Assembly (NCBI GenBank): GCA_964648695.1
Contig: CAZYLH010000038.1
Span: 1-13,498, forward strand
DNA from: UBA4292 sp964648695
GTDB taxonomy: Bacteria; Bacillota; Clostridia; Lachnospirales; Lachnospiraceae
Length of the DNA: 13,498 nucleotides
Direction of reading: 5' to 3'
In this document: positions 1 to 8,255 of the stretch, one piece after another
Layout of the letters: every line of letters starts with the position of its first letter
How positions within the stretch are numbered: the stretch's first letter is position 1
Notes under the pieces: model-generated
What the model was told of the DNA's origin: nothing
The model's input: only the letters and a program-made list of their open reading frames with translations
Databases searched by the model: none
Translations under genes and position numbers: made by a program

Positions 1-35
1 AATGGGGTAGTTTAAAAACTTTATATTTTGTTTAT

Positions 36-63
36 TTGCATTTTTATAGAACACAAGTACAAT
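36..63 (+). promoter_or_regulatory. Weak candidate promoter upstream of the arabinofuranosidase gene
   Basis: TTGCAT (36-41) and TACAAT (58-63) are separated by 16 bases. The -10 box has one mismatch to consensus, while the -35 box matches only at TTG. The surrounding sequence is very AT-rich, so chance matches are likely. If real, transcription would begin near 70 and leave a leader of about 100 bases. The -10 box overlaps GTACAAT, which resembles half of a Bacillus-type AraR operator, but no second half is visible. Confidence 0.3.
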
Positions 64-145
64 TAAGATATGTAAATGGCGGGAAGGATTATTTAAATGC
101 ACGGCGAAAAAGAATCCGTAAGTAAAAAAATAAAAATGAAGGGGG

Positions 146-167
146 ACGCCTGTGAGGCGTAAGGGTG
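146..167 (+). promoter_or_regulatory. Small hairpin abutting the ribosome binding site of the GH51 gene
   Basis: ACGCC (146-150) and GGCGT (156-160) can pair around the loop TGTGA. The ribosome site AAGGGTG (161-167) follows directly and sits 6 bases before the ATG at 174. This ribosome site decides the start: a GTG at 165 lies inside it and cannot use it. The five-pair stem is short, so any effect on translation is only a possibility. Confidence 0.3.
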
Positions 168-173
168 AGTAGA

Positions 174-1643
174 ATGAAAAAGTTAAAGGGTATGGTAAAT
201 GTTCTTGATAAGAGGTCTCATATTCAGCCGGAGATATACGGACATTTTTCAGAGCATTTAGGCAAGTGCATTTACGAAGGGATATTTGTCGGAAAGAATT
301 CGGATATTCCAAACACGAACGGCATAAGAAACGATGTTGTAGAGGCGTTTAAAAACATCAAAATGCCGGTTCTTCGCTGGCCGGGAGGATGCTTTGCAGA
401 TGAGTACCACTGGCGTGATGGCATTGGGCCAATGCAGGAGCGAAAAAAGATGATAAACACTCACTGGGGCGGCGTCACGGAGGATAACTCCTTTGGAACC
501 CATGAGTTCTTTGACCTCTGCGAGCAGATTGGCTGCGAGCCCTACATAGCCGGAAACATGGGAAGCGGAAGCGTCAGGGAGCTGGCGGAGTGGATTGAGT
601 ACATCACCTTTGACGGGGTTTCGCCGATGGCGGATCTTCGCCGTAAGAACGGCAGAGAAAAACCGTGGAGATTAAAATATCTCGGCATCGGAAATGAGAA
701 CTGGGGGTGCGGTGGAAATATGCGCCCGGAATTTTACGCAGACACCTACAGGCGCTATGCCACATATTGCAGAAATTTTAGCGGAAACGTCCTGTTTAAG
801 ATCGCGTGCGGGCCCAGCGTGGACGACTATGACTGGACGGATAAGCTTTTAAAGGTTATAAGTAACTGTCAGGCGCGGGCGATCTCATTGCACTATTACA
901 CTCTTCCGACAGGGGAGTGGGAGCATAAGGGAAGCGCCACGGAGTTTTCAAAAGAAGAGTACTACGATACCATCAGAAGGACGTTTTTCATGGACACCCT
1001 GATAGAAAAGCATAAGGGTATTATACGCCGCTACAATGACTGCATGAAGCTGGTAGTGGACGAATGGGGCTGCTGGTATGACGTGGAGCCGGGCACCAAT
1101 CCGGGCTTCTTATATCAGCAGAACACGATGCGAGACGCCATTGTCGCCGCCTGCAATTTAAACCTCTTTAACTCTCATTCGGACATTGTATGCATGGCAA
1201 ACCTTGCTCAGGCGGTAAATGTGCTTCAGGCGCTTCTGCTGACAGATGGAGGGCGCATGATTAAGACGCCCACATATCATGTATTTGATCTGTTTAAGAC
1301 TCATCAGGACAGCGATCTGGTATACAGTTTTATAGAACCGCATTATGTGCAGGGAATTCCTGCCATCAGCCATTCTGCATCGGTGGATGGCGATGGAAAT
1401 CTGACATTGACGCTGGCAAACTGCTCGCTTGATGAGGATTTTGAGCTGGATATTACATTGCAGGAGATGGAAGGGGCCAAGTATACTGCCCGTATGCTCA
1501 CAGATGAAGTTCACGCGCACAACACATTTGAGGATGAAAATAGAGTGCATATTCAAGAGGGCATACTGGAAAAAAGTGCTCAGGGACTGCGCGTGCAGTT
1601 GCCTAAGTGCAGCGTGCTGCAGGTTCGTGGAATTGTAAAATAG
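174..1643 (+). CDS. abfA: Intracellular alpha-L-arabinofuranosidase, glycoside hydrolase family 51
   Basis: This enzyme removes terminal alpha-L-arabinofuranosyl units from arabinan or arabinoxylan oligosaccharides, with retention of configuration. It has no signal peptide or membrane segment, so it should act in the cytoplasm on imported oligosaccharides. From the ATG at 174 the protein has 489 residues, close to the family norm of about 500. The N-terminal RWPGGCFAD block is typical of the GH51 barrel. The acid/base glutamate is in GNENWG (E175, the same number as in the well-studied Geobacillus T-6 enzyme), and the nucleophile is in VDEWG (E297). The C-terminal part, roughly from residue 370, fits the family's beta-sandwich. 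ATG 174 is preferred because AAGGGTG lies 6 bases upstream. The gene is followed after 10 bases by an ABC permease. The family call is secure. The exact substrate is inferred. Confidence 0.95.
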   Translation: MKKLKGMVNVLDKRSHIQPEIYGHFSEHLGKCIYEGIFVGKNSDIPNTNGIRNDVVEAFKNIKMPVLRWPGGCFADEYHWRDGIGPMQERKKMINTHWGGVTEDNSFGTHEFFDLCEQIGCEPYIAGNMGSGSVRELAEWIEYITFDGVSPMADLRRKNGREKPWRLKYLGIGNENWGCGGNMRPEFYADTYRRYATYCRNFSGNVLFKIACGPSVDDYDWTDKLLKVISNCQARAISLHYYTLPTGEWEHKGSATEFSKEEYYDTIRRTFFMDTLIEKHKGIIRRYNDCMKLVVDEWGCWYDVEPGTNPGFLYQQNTMRDAIVAACNLNLFNSHSDIVCMANLAQAVNVLQALLLTDGGRMIKTPTYHVFDLFKTHQDSDLVYSFIEPHYVQGIPAISHSASVDGDGNLTLTLANCSLDEDFELDITLQEMEGAKYTARMLTDEVHAHNTFEDENRVHIQEGILEKSAQGLRVQLPKCSVLQVRGIVK

Positions 1644-1653
1644 GTAGAATGAT

Positions 1654-4600
1654 ATGACAAAAAGCCTTTGGAAGGATCTCTTCCGTGAGATCAGAAAAGA
1701 TAAAAGCAGATTTTTATCCATATTTTTTATAGTAGCACTGGGAGTGGCTTTTTTAGCGGGTGTTCGCGCTGCGGAGCCGGATATGCTATACAGTGTAGAT
1801 AAGTACTATGACAGCCAGGAATTTATGGATCTTCGCGTTATAAGCACCCTGGGACTGACAGATGATGATGTATTGCAGATTAGTGCTGTAAAAGGCGTGG
1901 AGTACGCGGTTGGAGCAAGGACGCTGGAGGTTTTTTGTCATTTTCTTGATTATACGCTGGAGGATGCTAAAGAAGAGACAAAGTCCATTAAGGTTTACGA
2001 ATATGTAAGCGGAATCAATGAGCCTTACATAACAGAGGGGGAACTGCCCCAGAATGCGGATGAGTGCCTGATAGACTACCGCATCGCGCAGGATTTCGGG
2101 ATCAGTATAGGAGATACGATCACCCTGATAGCCTCATCAGAGGAGGAACTTTTAGAGTCCCTAAAATACGAAACCTACACCGTCACCGGCTTTGGGATGA
2201 GTCCGTGGTATCTGACATATGACCGCGGGACAGGTAGCATAGGAAACGGAACCATAGATTACTTTGTGATGATCCCCGGGAGCGCTTTTGTCACGGATGT
2301 ATATTCTGAAATTTATGTACAGGTGGACGGAGCGGCGGAGCTGGTATCTGGCTCTGATGAATATGAGGACCTTATAGACCTGGTGGCAAGCCGCATTGAG
2401 GCGATTGAGGAGAGCTTAGGAGAGCGCCGCTTAGAGGAGATAAAGCTTCAGACAAAGCAGGAGGCGCTTGAATCAGATGAATATTTAGAAGCCTACGAGG
2501 AGGCATATGAGGAAGCCCTTTCTCAGATAAAAGAGGAAGCTTACGAAGAGGCTTACGAGACGGCTTACTCGCAGGCTTATGAGATTGCCCTTGCGCAAAT
2601 TAAGCAGGAGGCAAAGGAGGCCGCATGGGCACAGCTTTTAGATGAGGCGTATGAGCCTGCCCTAGAGGTGGTAAAAACTGAGGCCTATGAGCAGGGCCTT
2701 GAGGAGATAAATTCCCAGGCGAAAAGTTTAATAGACCAGGCGGTGGCGGCGTACTGTGAGGCCAACAATGAAAGGGTTAGAGAGCTCTTAGAGCAGATAG
2801 AGAAAATGGAGTCCTCGGCAGACGCGCTAAACGAGCTTCTTGGCCTTATAGATGAGCTTGAAATGCCAGAGCTTGATACCGAGCTTATAGATACGGATAC
2901 GGTGTATGTGCTGGTGCTGCGGCAAATCCATGAGATTGTGGCGGGTCAGGAGATCTCATCGATTGATCAGGAGGCACTTTCAGATGAGGTTTATGAACAG
3001 CTCTCCCCGCAAATCGAGGAGCTTTATGCCGCCTATTTTGAGCAGCAGTTTGAAAGTCTGTATAAGACCATTTTTGATTTACAATATGAGGATGCGATTG
3101 CTGAGGAGTACTGGGAGCAGTTTGAGGAAGAATTTGAAAAGACCTTTGAGGAGGAGTATTTAGAGACCTTTAACGAGGAATTTGAAAAGACCTTTGAAGA
3201 AGAATATTTAGAGACCTTTAACGAGGAGTTTGAGAGCACTTTTGAAAGTGAATACCTGGAGCTGTTTAATGAGACTTTTGAGGAGACGTTTTTAGAGGAA
3301 TTTGAGGAGAAGCTTGATGAAGAGCTTGAGAGCATATCGCTTCCCACATGGTACTGTATGGGACGTGGAGATTCAGTTGCATCATACATCGAGTATCAGC
3401 AGGATGCGGAGGCTATAGGAAAAATAGGCCAGGTTTTTCCGTTGCTCTTCTTTCTTGTGGCGGCGCTTGTGGCACTTACAACCATGACTCGAATGGTGGA
3501 GGATGACCGCTCCCAGATAGGAACGCTTAAGTCGCTTGGATATGCAAATATGGCCATCGCCGCAAAATATCTGCTATACACGCTTCTGGCAGCAGTCTTT
3601 GGCAGTATCTTCGGAAACATTTTTGGAGAGATAGTCTTTCCGTATGTAATCATGAATGCCTATGCCATGTTGTTTGTGGATATACCCGCCTACTATGTGC
3701 CGTTTCAGTGGGATATCGCCATAATAGCGGGATTAGCGGCGGTTGGATGTATCTTTCTTGCAACCCTTGCCGCCTGCATAAAGACAACCGCTGACAAGCC
3801 GGCCTCGCTTATGCGTCCGCCAGCGCCAAAGGCGGGAAAGCGCATTTTCATGGAGCATATAACCATCATATGGCGGCATTTAAGCTTTACTGCAAAAGCA
3901 TCCATGAGAAATCTTTTCCGGTACAAAAAAAGACTGTTCATGACAGTGTTCGGAATCAGCGGCTGCATGTCGCTGCTCCTTGTGGGACTTGGACTGCGAG
4001 ATTCGATACTGACCATCGCAAAATACCAGTACAGGCAGATTTTCACATATGATGTGTCCGTAAGCCTTTCGGCAGATGCCGATGAGGATGAGATGGATGA
4101 GCTCCTTGACCAGCTGGATGCCTATACCGGGATAACGGAATATGAGACGCTTCACACGGAGACTGTGGACGCGGTGTATGGTTCAAACACAAAGAGCCTA
4201 AATCTCTACGTATTTTTGGATACAGAGGAGGCGGGGGACTATATATCACTGCGTGATCGAAGCAGTGGTGAGGAGTATGAATTTCCTGAAACTGGAATTG
4301 CGCTCTCAGAAAAAGCCGCAAATAAGCTAGAAGTTTCCACAGGAGATCTTATTACTCTGCGAAACGGGGATAACGAGGAGGTGAGCGTAGAGGTTACATG
4401 CATATTTGAAAACTACGTAAATCACTACATCCTTATGAGCGGAGAGGTTTATGAAGAGCTGTTTGGAGAGCCCCCCACACCAAACCTTGTCTATTTAAAC
4501 AATGAGACGAGGGATGAGGATTATGAGGATGATCTGGCGCAGTTTTTGAGGGAGAATGCGTCTGTGAGCGGCGTGGTACTGGTATCGTATTTAGACCAGA

Positions 4601-5025
4601 ATCTGGATGATATGCTCAGCAGCCTGAATGTGGTGACATGGGTGCTGATAATTTCTGCGGGGCTTTTGGCGTTTGTGGTGCTGTATAATTTAAACAACAT
4701 CAATATATCAGAACGGCGAAGAGAGCTTGCCACCATCAAGGTTTTGGGCTTTTACCATGGAGAGGTTGCGGCATATGTGTACAGAGATAACATCTGGCTT
4801 ACAGCCTTTGGATGCATACTGGGATGCTTTTTAGGAACACTGCTTCATGCGTATATTGTCGAGACGGTTGAGGTGGAGATCATGATGTTTGGCCGGTCCA
4901 TATCGACAAGCAGCTATATCCTAAGCATATTGCTGACGGCATTTTTCTCTGTTTTTGTCAATTTTATTATGTACTTCCAGCTAAAGAAAATCGACATGGT
5001 TGAATCTTTAAAGAGTGTGGAGTAG
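1654..5025 (+). CDS. Large FtsX/MacB-type ABC transporter permease with an extended acidic coiled-coil insertion
   Basis: This 1123-residue membrane protein has two FtsX-like units. Hydrophobic segments lie near residues 18-40, 595-613, 638-660, 688-709, 760-782, 993-1011, 1046-1069 and 1086-1108, giving eight predicted helices in a 1+3, 1+3 layout. The two conserved FtsX cytoplasmic loops are visible as QIGTLKSLGY (after helix 2) and ELATIKVLGF (after helix 6). The outer region between helices 1 and 2 begins MacB-like. It then carries about 315 residues (near 245-560) dominated by Glu, Tyr, Phe and Leu, with two repeat zones, predicted to form long helices. Family members work with a separate cytoplasmic ATPase to extrude substrates or to drive outer-surface machinery. 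No ATPase gene adjoins it, since its neighbours are GH51 and GH13 genes. Only a weak AGGT ribosome-site-like match precedes the ATG, so coupling to the GH51 gene 10 bases upstream is plausible. The cargo is unknown. Confidence 0.88.
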   Translation: MTKSLWKDLFREIRKDKSRFLSIFFIVALGVAFLAGVRAAEPDMLYSVDKYYDSQEFMDLRVISTLGLTDDDVLQISAVKGVEYAVGARTLEVFCHFLDYTLEDAKEETKSIKVYEYVSGINEPYITEGELPQNADECLIDYRIAQDFGISIGDTITLIASSEEELLESLKYETYTVTGFGMSPWYLTYDRGTGSIGNGTIDYFVMIPGSAFVTDVYSEIYVQVDGAAELVSGSDEYEDLIDLVASRIEAIEESLGERRLEEIKLQTKQEALESDEYLEAYEEAYEEALSQIKEEAYEEAYETAYSQAYEIALAQIKQEAKEAAWAQLLDEAYEPALEVVKTEAYEQGLEEINSQAKSLIDQAVAAYCEANNERVRELLEQIEKMESSADALNELLGLIDELEMPELDTELIDTDTVYVLVLRQIHEIVAGQEISSIDQEALSDEVYEQLSPQIEELYAAYFEQQFESLYKTIFDLQYEDAIAEEYWEQFEEEFEKTFEEEYLETFNEEFEKTFEEEYLETFNEEFESTFESEYLELFNETFEETFLEEFEEKLDEELESISLPTWYCMGRGDSVASYIEYQQDAEAIGKIGQVFPLLFFLVAALVALTTMTRMVEDDRSQIGTLKSLGYANMAIAAKYLLYTLLAAVFGSIFGNIFGEIVFPYVIMNAYAMLFVDIPAYYVPFQWDIAIIAGLAAVGCIFLATLAACIKTTADKPASLMRPPAPKAGKRIFMEHITIIWRHLSFTAKASMRNLFRYKKRLFMTVFGISGCMSLLLVGLGLRDSILTIAKYQYRQIFTYDVSVSLSADADEDEMDELLDQLDAYTGITEYETLHTETVDAVYGSNTKSLNLYVFLDTEEAGDYISLRDRSSGEEYEFPETGIALSEKAANKLEVSTGDLITLRNGDNEEVSVEVTCIFENYVNHYILMSGEVYEELFGEPPTPNLVYLNNETRDEDYEDDLAQFLRENASVSGVVLVSYLDQNLDDMLSSLNVVTWVLIISAGLLAFVVLYNLNNINISERRRELATIKVLGFYHGEVAAYVYRDNIWLTAFGCILGCFLGTLLHAYIVETVEVEIMMFGRSISTSSYILSILLTAFFSVFVNFIMYFQLKKIDMVESLKSVE
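2488..2712 (+). repeat. Degenerate Ala-Tyr-Glu-Glu repeat zone inside the permease gene
   Basis: Residues 279-353 of the permease are built from short units of the form AYEE or AYxxA, repeated at four-residue steps (for example EAYEEAYETAYSQAYE). They are interrupted by two copies of a related block, ALSQIKEEA and ALAQIKQEA, 24 residues apart. The zone is coding and in frame throughout. A strongly helical, acidic rod is the likely structure. The four-residue step is not a canonical heptad coiled coil. Confidence 0.7.
3127..3318 (+). repeat. Four tandem 48-bp units encoding a 16-residue Glu/Phe repeat
   Basis: The 16-residue unit EEFEKTFEEEYLETFN is encoded twice in a row without any amino-acid change (3127-3174 and 3175-3222). 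A third copy (3223-3270, EEFESTFESEYLELFN) is diverged and a fourth (3271-3318, ETFEETFLEEFEEKLD) is more so. Copies one and two differ at four of 48 bases, all GAA/GAG synonymous swaps. The array corresponds to residues 492-555 of the permease. Its 48-bp period is a multiple of three, so copy-number change would keep the frame open. Confidence 0.9.
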
Positions 5026-5063
5026 AAAACAGTGAAAAATACACAAATTAGTGGAAAAACAAC

Positions 5064-5092
5064 TTGTAAAAAAAAATGAAATAAATTAAAAT
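5064..5092 (+). promoter_or_regulatory. Candidate sigma-A promoter for the GH13-to-metA gene set
   Basis: TTGTAA (5064-5069) and TAAAAT (5087-5092) are separated by exactly 17 bases, inside the 171-base gap between the permease and the GH13 gene. The -35 box matches four of six consensus positions and the -10 box five of six. Transcription would begin near 5099, leaving a leader of about 98 bases. No terminator is visible between the permease stop and this site, so read-through from upstream may also contribute. I see no recognisable catabolite-repression (cre) site. Confidence 0.5.
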
Positions 5093-5196
5093 CAAATAGC
5101 GCGTGCATGAAAACATGGCAAAGATTATGTTGCCCATAGGGTGGATGGTTTTGGTCATGTTTTTCGCGATTCATATTCAGTTGGAGAAAAGAGCAT

Positions 5197-7263
5197 ATGA
5201 CAAACCACAAGTCAATGATTAGCAGAAGCGCGCTTTTTTCGGACGAGACAGAGATGTTTAGGGATCCCGCAGAGCCTGAAGCGGGAGACATCGTCAGGGT
5301 GCGCCTTCGCGTACTCAGACGGGATTATGCGAAAGTCTATCTGCTGCTTGATGGAAAAGAACAGGAAATGACATTTGTCCGTACTTCGGGAGATTTTAAA
5401 TACTATGGAACCAGCTTTGTGATGCCGGATCACATGATTTCATATAGCTTTAAGATTGTGGGACGCAGTGAGACATTGTTTTATAACAAACTGGGATGCG
5501 TGGAGACGGAAAATGAATATTATAACTTTCGCGCCACACCTGGGTTTAAGACGCCGGACTGGGCAAAGGGGGCAGTTATCTATCAAATCTTTGTAGATAG
5601 ATTTAAAAACGGGGACACTTCAAACGACGTGGTTGACGGCGAATACTTCTACATCAACGGGCCCGCCCAACAGATTAAAGACTGGAAGGAGCTTCCAAAG
5701 GAATTTGATGTCAGGTGCTTTTACGGGGGCGATCTGCAGGGCGTTAGAGAAAAGCTGGATTATCTGCAGGATCTTGGCGTTGAGGTGATTTATTTTAATC
5801 CACTTTTTGTATCCCCGTCAAATCACAAATACGACAGTCAGGATTACGACCACATAGACCCGCATTTTGCTGTGATAGTGGATGATGATGACACCATCCT
5901 TTCAGAGGATGAAAGCGACAACAAAAAAGCAAAAAAATACATTACGAGAACCACAGGCAAAAAAAATCTTGAGGCGAGCAATCAGTATTTTATAGAGCTG
6001 GTTGAGGAGATACACATACGGGGCATGAGGGTGATACTGGACGGCGTGTTTAATCACTGCGGATCCTTTAATCGCTGGCTGGACAGAGAACAGATTTATG
6101 AAGGGCAAAAGGGTTATGAAAAAGGGGCGTTTGTAAGTAAGAAAAGCCCCTATCGCAGCTATTTTGCCTTCGGAAAGGATCAGTGGCCCTACAATGAAAC
6201 CTATGATGGGTGGTGGGGACATGATACGCTCCCAAAGCTTAATTATGAGGCTTCTGACGCCCTTTATAAGGACATTCTGCGCATTGGAAAAAAATGGGTT
6301 TCCCCGCCGTTTAACGTTGACGGATGGAGGCTTGATGTCGCGGCGGATCTGGGGCATTCTGCAGAGTGTAACCATCAGTTCTGGAAGGATTTTAGGGCTG
6401 CGATAAAGGAGGCAAATCCAAACGCCATTGTGCTCGCGGAGCATTACGGGGATCCCGCCCCATGGCTTTTGGGGGATGAGTGGGATACAGTGATGAACTA
6501 TGACGCCTTTATGGAGCCGGTGACATGGTTTTTGACCGGACTTGAAAAGCACAGCGACTGCTTTGACGGCGGAAGGCTTGGAAATGGCGACTGGTTTGTA
6601 AAAAACATCACCCACAACATGAGCAAGTTTCAGCTCCCCTCACTCCTTACCGCTATGAATGAGCTGTCAAATCATGATCATTCCAGGTTTCTTACAAGGA
6701 CAAATTCCACAGTTGGCCGTCTTGCGACCAGAGGGTCGGATGCGGCAGGGCGCGGCGTAAAATACAGTATCTTAAAAGCTGCCGTAATGCTGCAGATGAC
6801 ATGGCCCGGAGCTCCCACCATATACTATGGCGATGAGACCGGCGTTGTGGGCTGGACGGATCCGGATAACAGAAGAACCTATCCGTGGGGAGAGGAAAAT
6901 CTGGAACTTATTGAGTTTCATAAATACGTGATCGCTATTCACAAGCGTGTCTCCTGCTTAAAGACAGGGTCTCTAAAAATCCTTATCGGGGCGGACCATC
7001 TGCTGGTGTATGGGCGTTTTGATATGGATAATCAGGCTGTGGTTGTGATAAATGATAAGGATGAGGAGCGCTCTGTGGTAGTTCCAGTCTGGCAGCTTGG
7101 CGTTGATAATGGAAGAGGCGTCCTAGAGAGGGTTCTTTTAACATGGGAGAACGGTTATAATGTGGGCAGACTTCCTGTGGATGTAAGCGATGGGTATTTA
7201 AAGCTTCATGCAGGCCCAATGTCTGCACATCTGTTTATCGGTGGAAAAAATGACTACACTTGA
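5197..7263 (+). CDS. GH13 alpha-glucan hydrolase, neopullulanase/cyclomaltodextrinase type
   Basis: This 688-residue enzyme should cleave alpha-1,4-glucosidic bonds in maltodextrins, cyclodextrins or pullulan fragments. All four classical GH13 regions are present: DGVFNH (282-287), GWRLDVAAD with the nucleophile D380, LAEHYG with the acid/base E415, and SNHDHSR with the transition-state stabiliser D494. An N-terminal beta-sandwich of about 120 residues precedes the barrel, as in the CBM34-carrying neopullulanase and maltogenic amylase group. There is no signal peptide, so it acts in the cytoplasm. A charged, Asp- and Lys-rich insertion (near residues 226-255) lies between the first barrel strands and region I. 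The ATG at 5197 has GGAG 10 bases upstream. The stop lies 6 bases before the next gene. Family membership is secure, but the exact specificity cannot be read from the sequence. Confidence 0.93.
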   Translation: MTNHKSMISRSALFSDETEMFRDPAEPEAGDIVRVRLRVLRRDYAKVYLLLDGKEQEMTFVRTSGDFKYYGTSFVMPDHMISYSFKIVGRSETLFYNKLGCVETENEYYNFRATPGFKTPDWAKGAVIYQIFVDRFKNGDTSNDVVDGEYFYINGPAQQIKDWKELPKEFDVRCFYGGDLQGVREKLDYLQDLGVEVIYFNPLFVSPSNHKYDSQDYDHIDPHFAVIVDDDDTILSEDESDNKKAKKYITRTTGKKNLEASNQYFIELVEEIHIRGMRVILDGVFNHCGSFNRWLDREQIYEGQKGYEKGAFVSKKSPYRSYFAFGKDQWPYNETYDGWWGHDTLPKLNYEASDALYKDILRIGKKWVSPPFNVDGWRLDVAADLGHSAECNHQFWKDFRAAIKEANPNAIVLAEHYGDPAPWLLGDEWDTVMNYDAFMEPVTWFLTGLEKHSDCFDGGRLGNGDWFVKNITHNMSKFQLPSLLTAMNELSNHDHSRFLTRTNSTVGRLATRGSDAAGRGVKYSILKAAVMLQMTWPGAPTIYYGDETGVVGWTDPDNRRTYPWGEENLELIEFHKYVIAIHKRVSCLKTGSLKILIGADHLLVYGRFDMDNQAVVVINDKDEERSVVVPVWQLGVDNGRGVLERVLLTWENGYNVGRLPVDVSDGYLKLHAGPMSAHLFIGGKNDYT

Positions 7264-7269
7264 TGAGAT

Positions 7270-8241
7270 TTGAAAGAGATGGCTAACTGGGAAACGGTAT
7301 TTGTAAAGATCATAAAAGAGATATGTAAAGAAGATGACATCCAGCTTACCTCATTTGACGACTGGGCGTTTTGCCTTTCAAAGGGTGGGGAGAGAAGGTT
7401 TATTTACGGATATCAGTTTGGCCTTGATAATGCGGCTGTGGCAGCAATCTTAAAGGACAAGGCGTCTGCCAGTGAGATGATGGAAAAGGCAGGCATTCCC
7501 CATGTTCCTCATTGGTGCGTGATGAGCCCTGCTCATCCGGAGTTTTGCACCTTAAACAGCGGCTGGGAGTTTCTGGAAAGAGTTTTTAAAAAATACAAAG
7601 ATATTGTGGTAAAGGATAACCAGGGAACCGGAGGACGGCTGGTATTTAGGGCACGCACCAGAAAGGAGCTAGAGCGGGCATGCCACGAGATTTTTTCCAC
7701 CGCCCCTTCACTGGCGGTAAGCCCCTATATTCCCATAGAGGAGGAGTACAGGGTGATCGTCTTAAACGGTGATGTAAAAATAGCCTTTTCAAAAATTCGT
7801 CCTCATGTGGTGGGGGATGGCATTCACACCGTTTCAGAGCTCCTTATAAAGAGCTTGGCAGATGTTTCAAACGAGCAAAAAAGAGCCATGTTTTGTAATA
7901 AACACCTAGGAGATTTTCGCGGGGAAGATATTCTTCCCGCCGGAAAAGAGCTTGTCCTAGAGTGGAGGCATAACCTGGGACAGGGAGCGGCTGTAAGGCT
8001 AATAAGCGAGCCGGAGGTTTTAGATAAGTTAAAATCCCTTGCCGAGGAGGTGGTGGATTTTTTTGATCTGCGTTTTGCCTCCATTGATGTGGTAAAGACA
8101 AAAGGAGAATATAAGATACTGGAGATTAACAGCGGAGTGATGATGGAAAACTTTGCCAGCACGGATGAAAAGTGCTATCAGCTTGCAAAGCAAATCTACA
8201 CAAAAGCTATCTACAGTATGTTTGGAATAGATAAAGCATAA
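7270..8241 (+). CDS. ATP-grasp ligase of unknown substrate (cyanophycin synthetase/RimK-like fold)
   Basis: This 323-residue protein carries an ATP-grasp domain over most of its length. Visible parts are the ATP-binding lysine and glycine-rich loop VVKDNQGTGG (113-122), the block EEYRVIVLNG (158-167) followed by HVVGDGIHT, and the metal-binding residues D273, E285 and N287 in LEINSG. The GDGxHT block resembles the ATP-grasp part of cyanophycin synthetase and of GshAB-type glutathione synthetases. The other domains of those enzymes are absent, and no standard partner gene is present. ATP-grasp ligases join a carboxylate to an amine, thiol or alcohol through an acyl phosphate. The start is uncertain: TTG at 7270 or ATG at 7279. 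Neither has a good ribosome site, which suggests coupling to the GH13 stop 6 bases upstream. A 47-residue acidic protein follows after 14 bases. The fold is well supported and the reaction is unknown. Confidence 0.85.
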   Translation: MKEMANWETVFVKIIKEICKEDDIQLTSFDDWAFCLSKGGERRFIYGYQFGLDNAAVAAILKDKASASEMMEKAGIPHVPHWCVMSPAHPEFCTLNSGWEFLERVFKKYKDIVVKDNQGTGGRLVFRARTRKELERACHEIFSTAPSLAVSPYIPIEEEYRVIVLNGDVKIAFSKIRPHVVGDGIHTVSELLIKSLADVSNEQKRAMFCNKHLGDFRGEDILPAGKELVLEWRHNLGQGAAVRLISEPEVLDKLKSLAEEVVDFFDLRFASIDVVKTKGEYKILEINSGVMMENFASTDEKCYQLAKQIYTKAIYSMFGIDKA

Positions 8242-8255
8242 TAAGGAGGATTATC

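Noticed and set aside
51..68. AraR-like operator before the arabinofuranosidase gene
   Set aside because: Only a half-site, GTACAAT, is present and the matching inverted half is missing.
165..173. GTG 165 as start of the GH51 gene
   Set aside because: It lies inside the AAGGGTG ribosome site that properly serves ATG 174, and numbering from ATG 174 puts the acid/base at E175 as in a studied homologue.
3033..3389. Ser-rich - strand frame of 118 codons
   Set aside because: It is the reverse complement of the Glu/Phe repeat array (GAA/GAG read as TTC/CTC and TCT/TCC in other frames) and has no independent coding sign.
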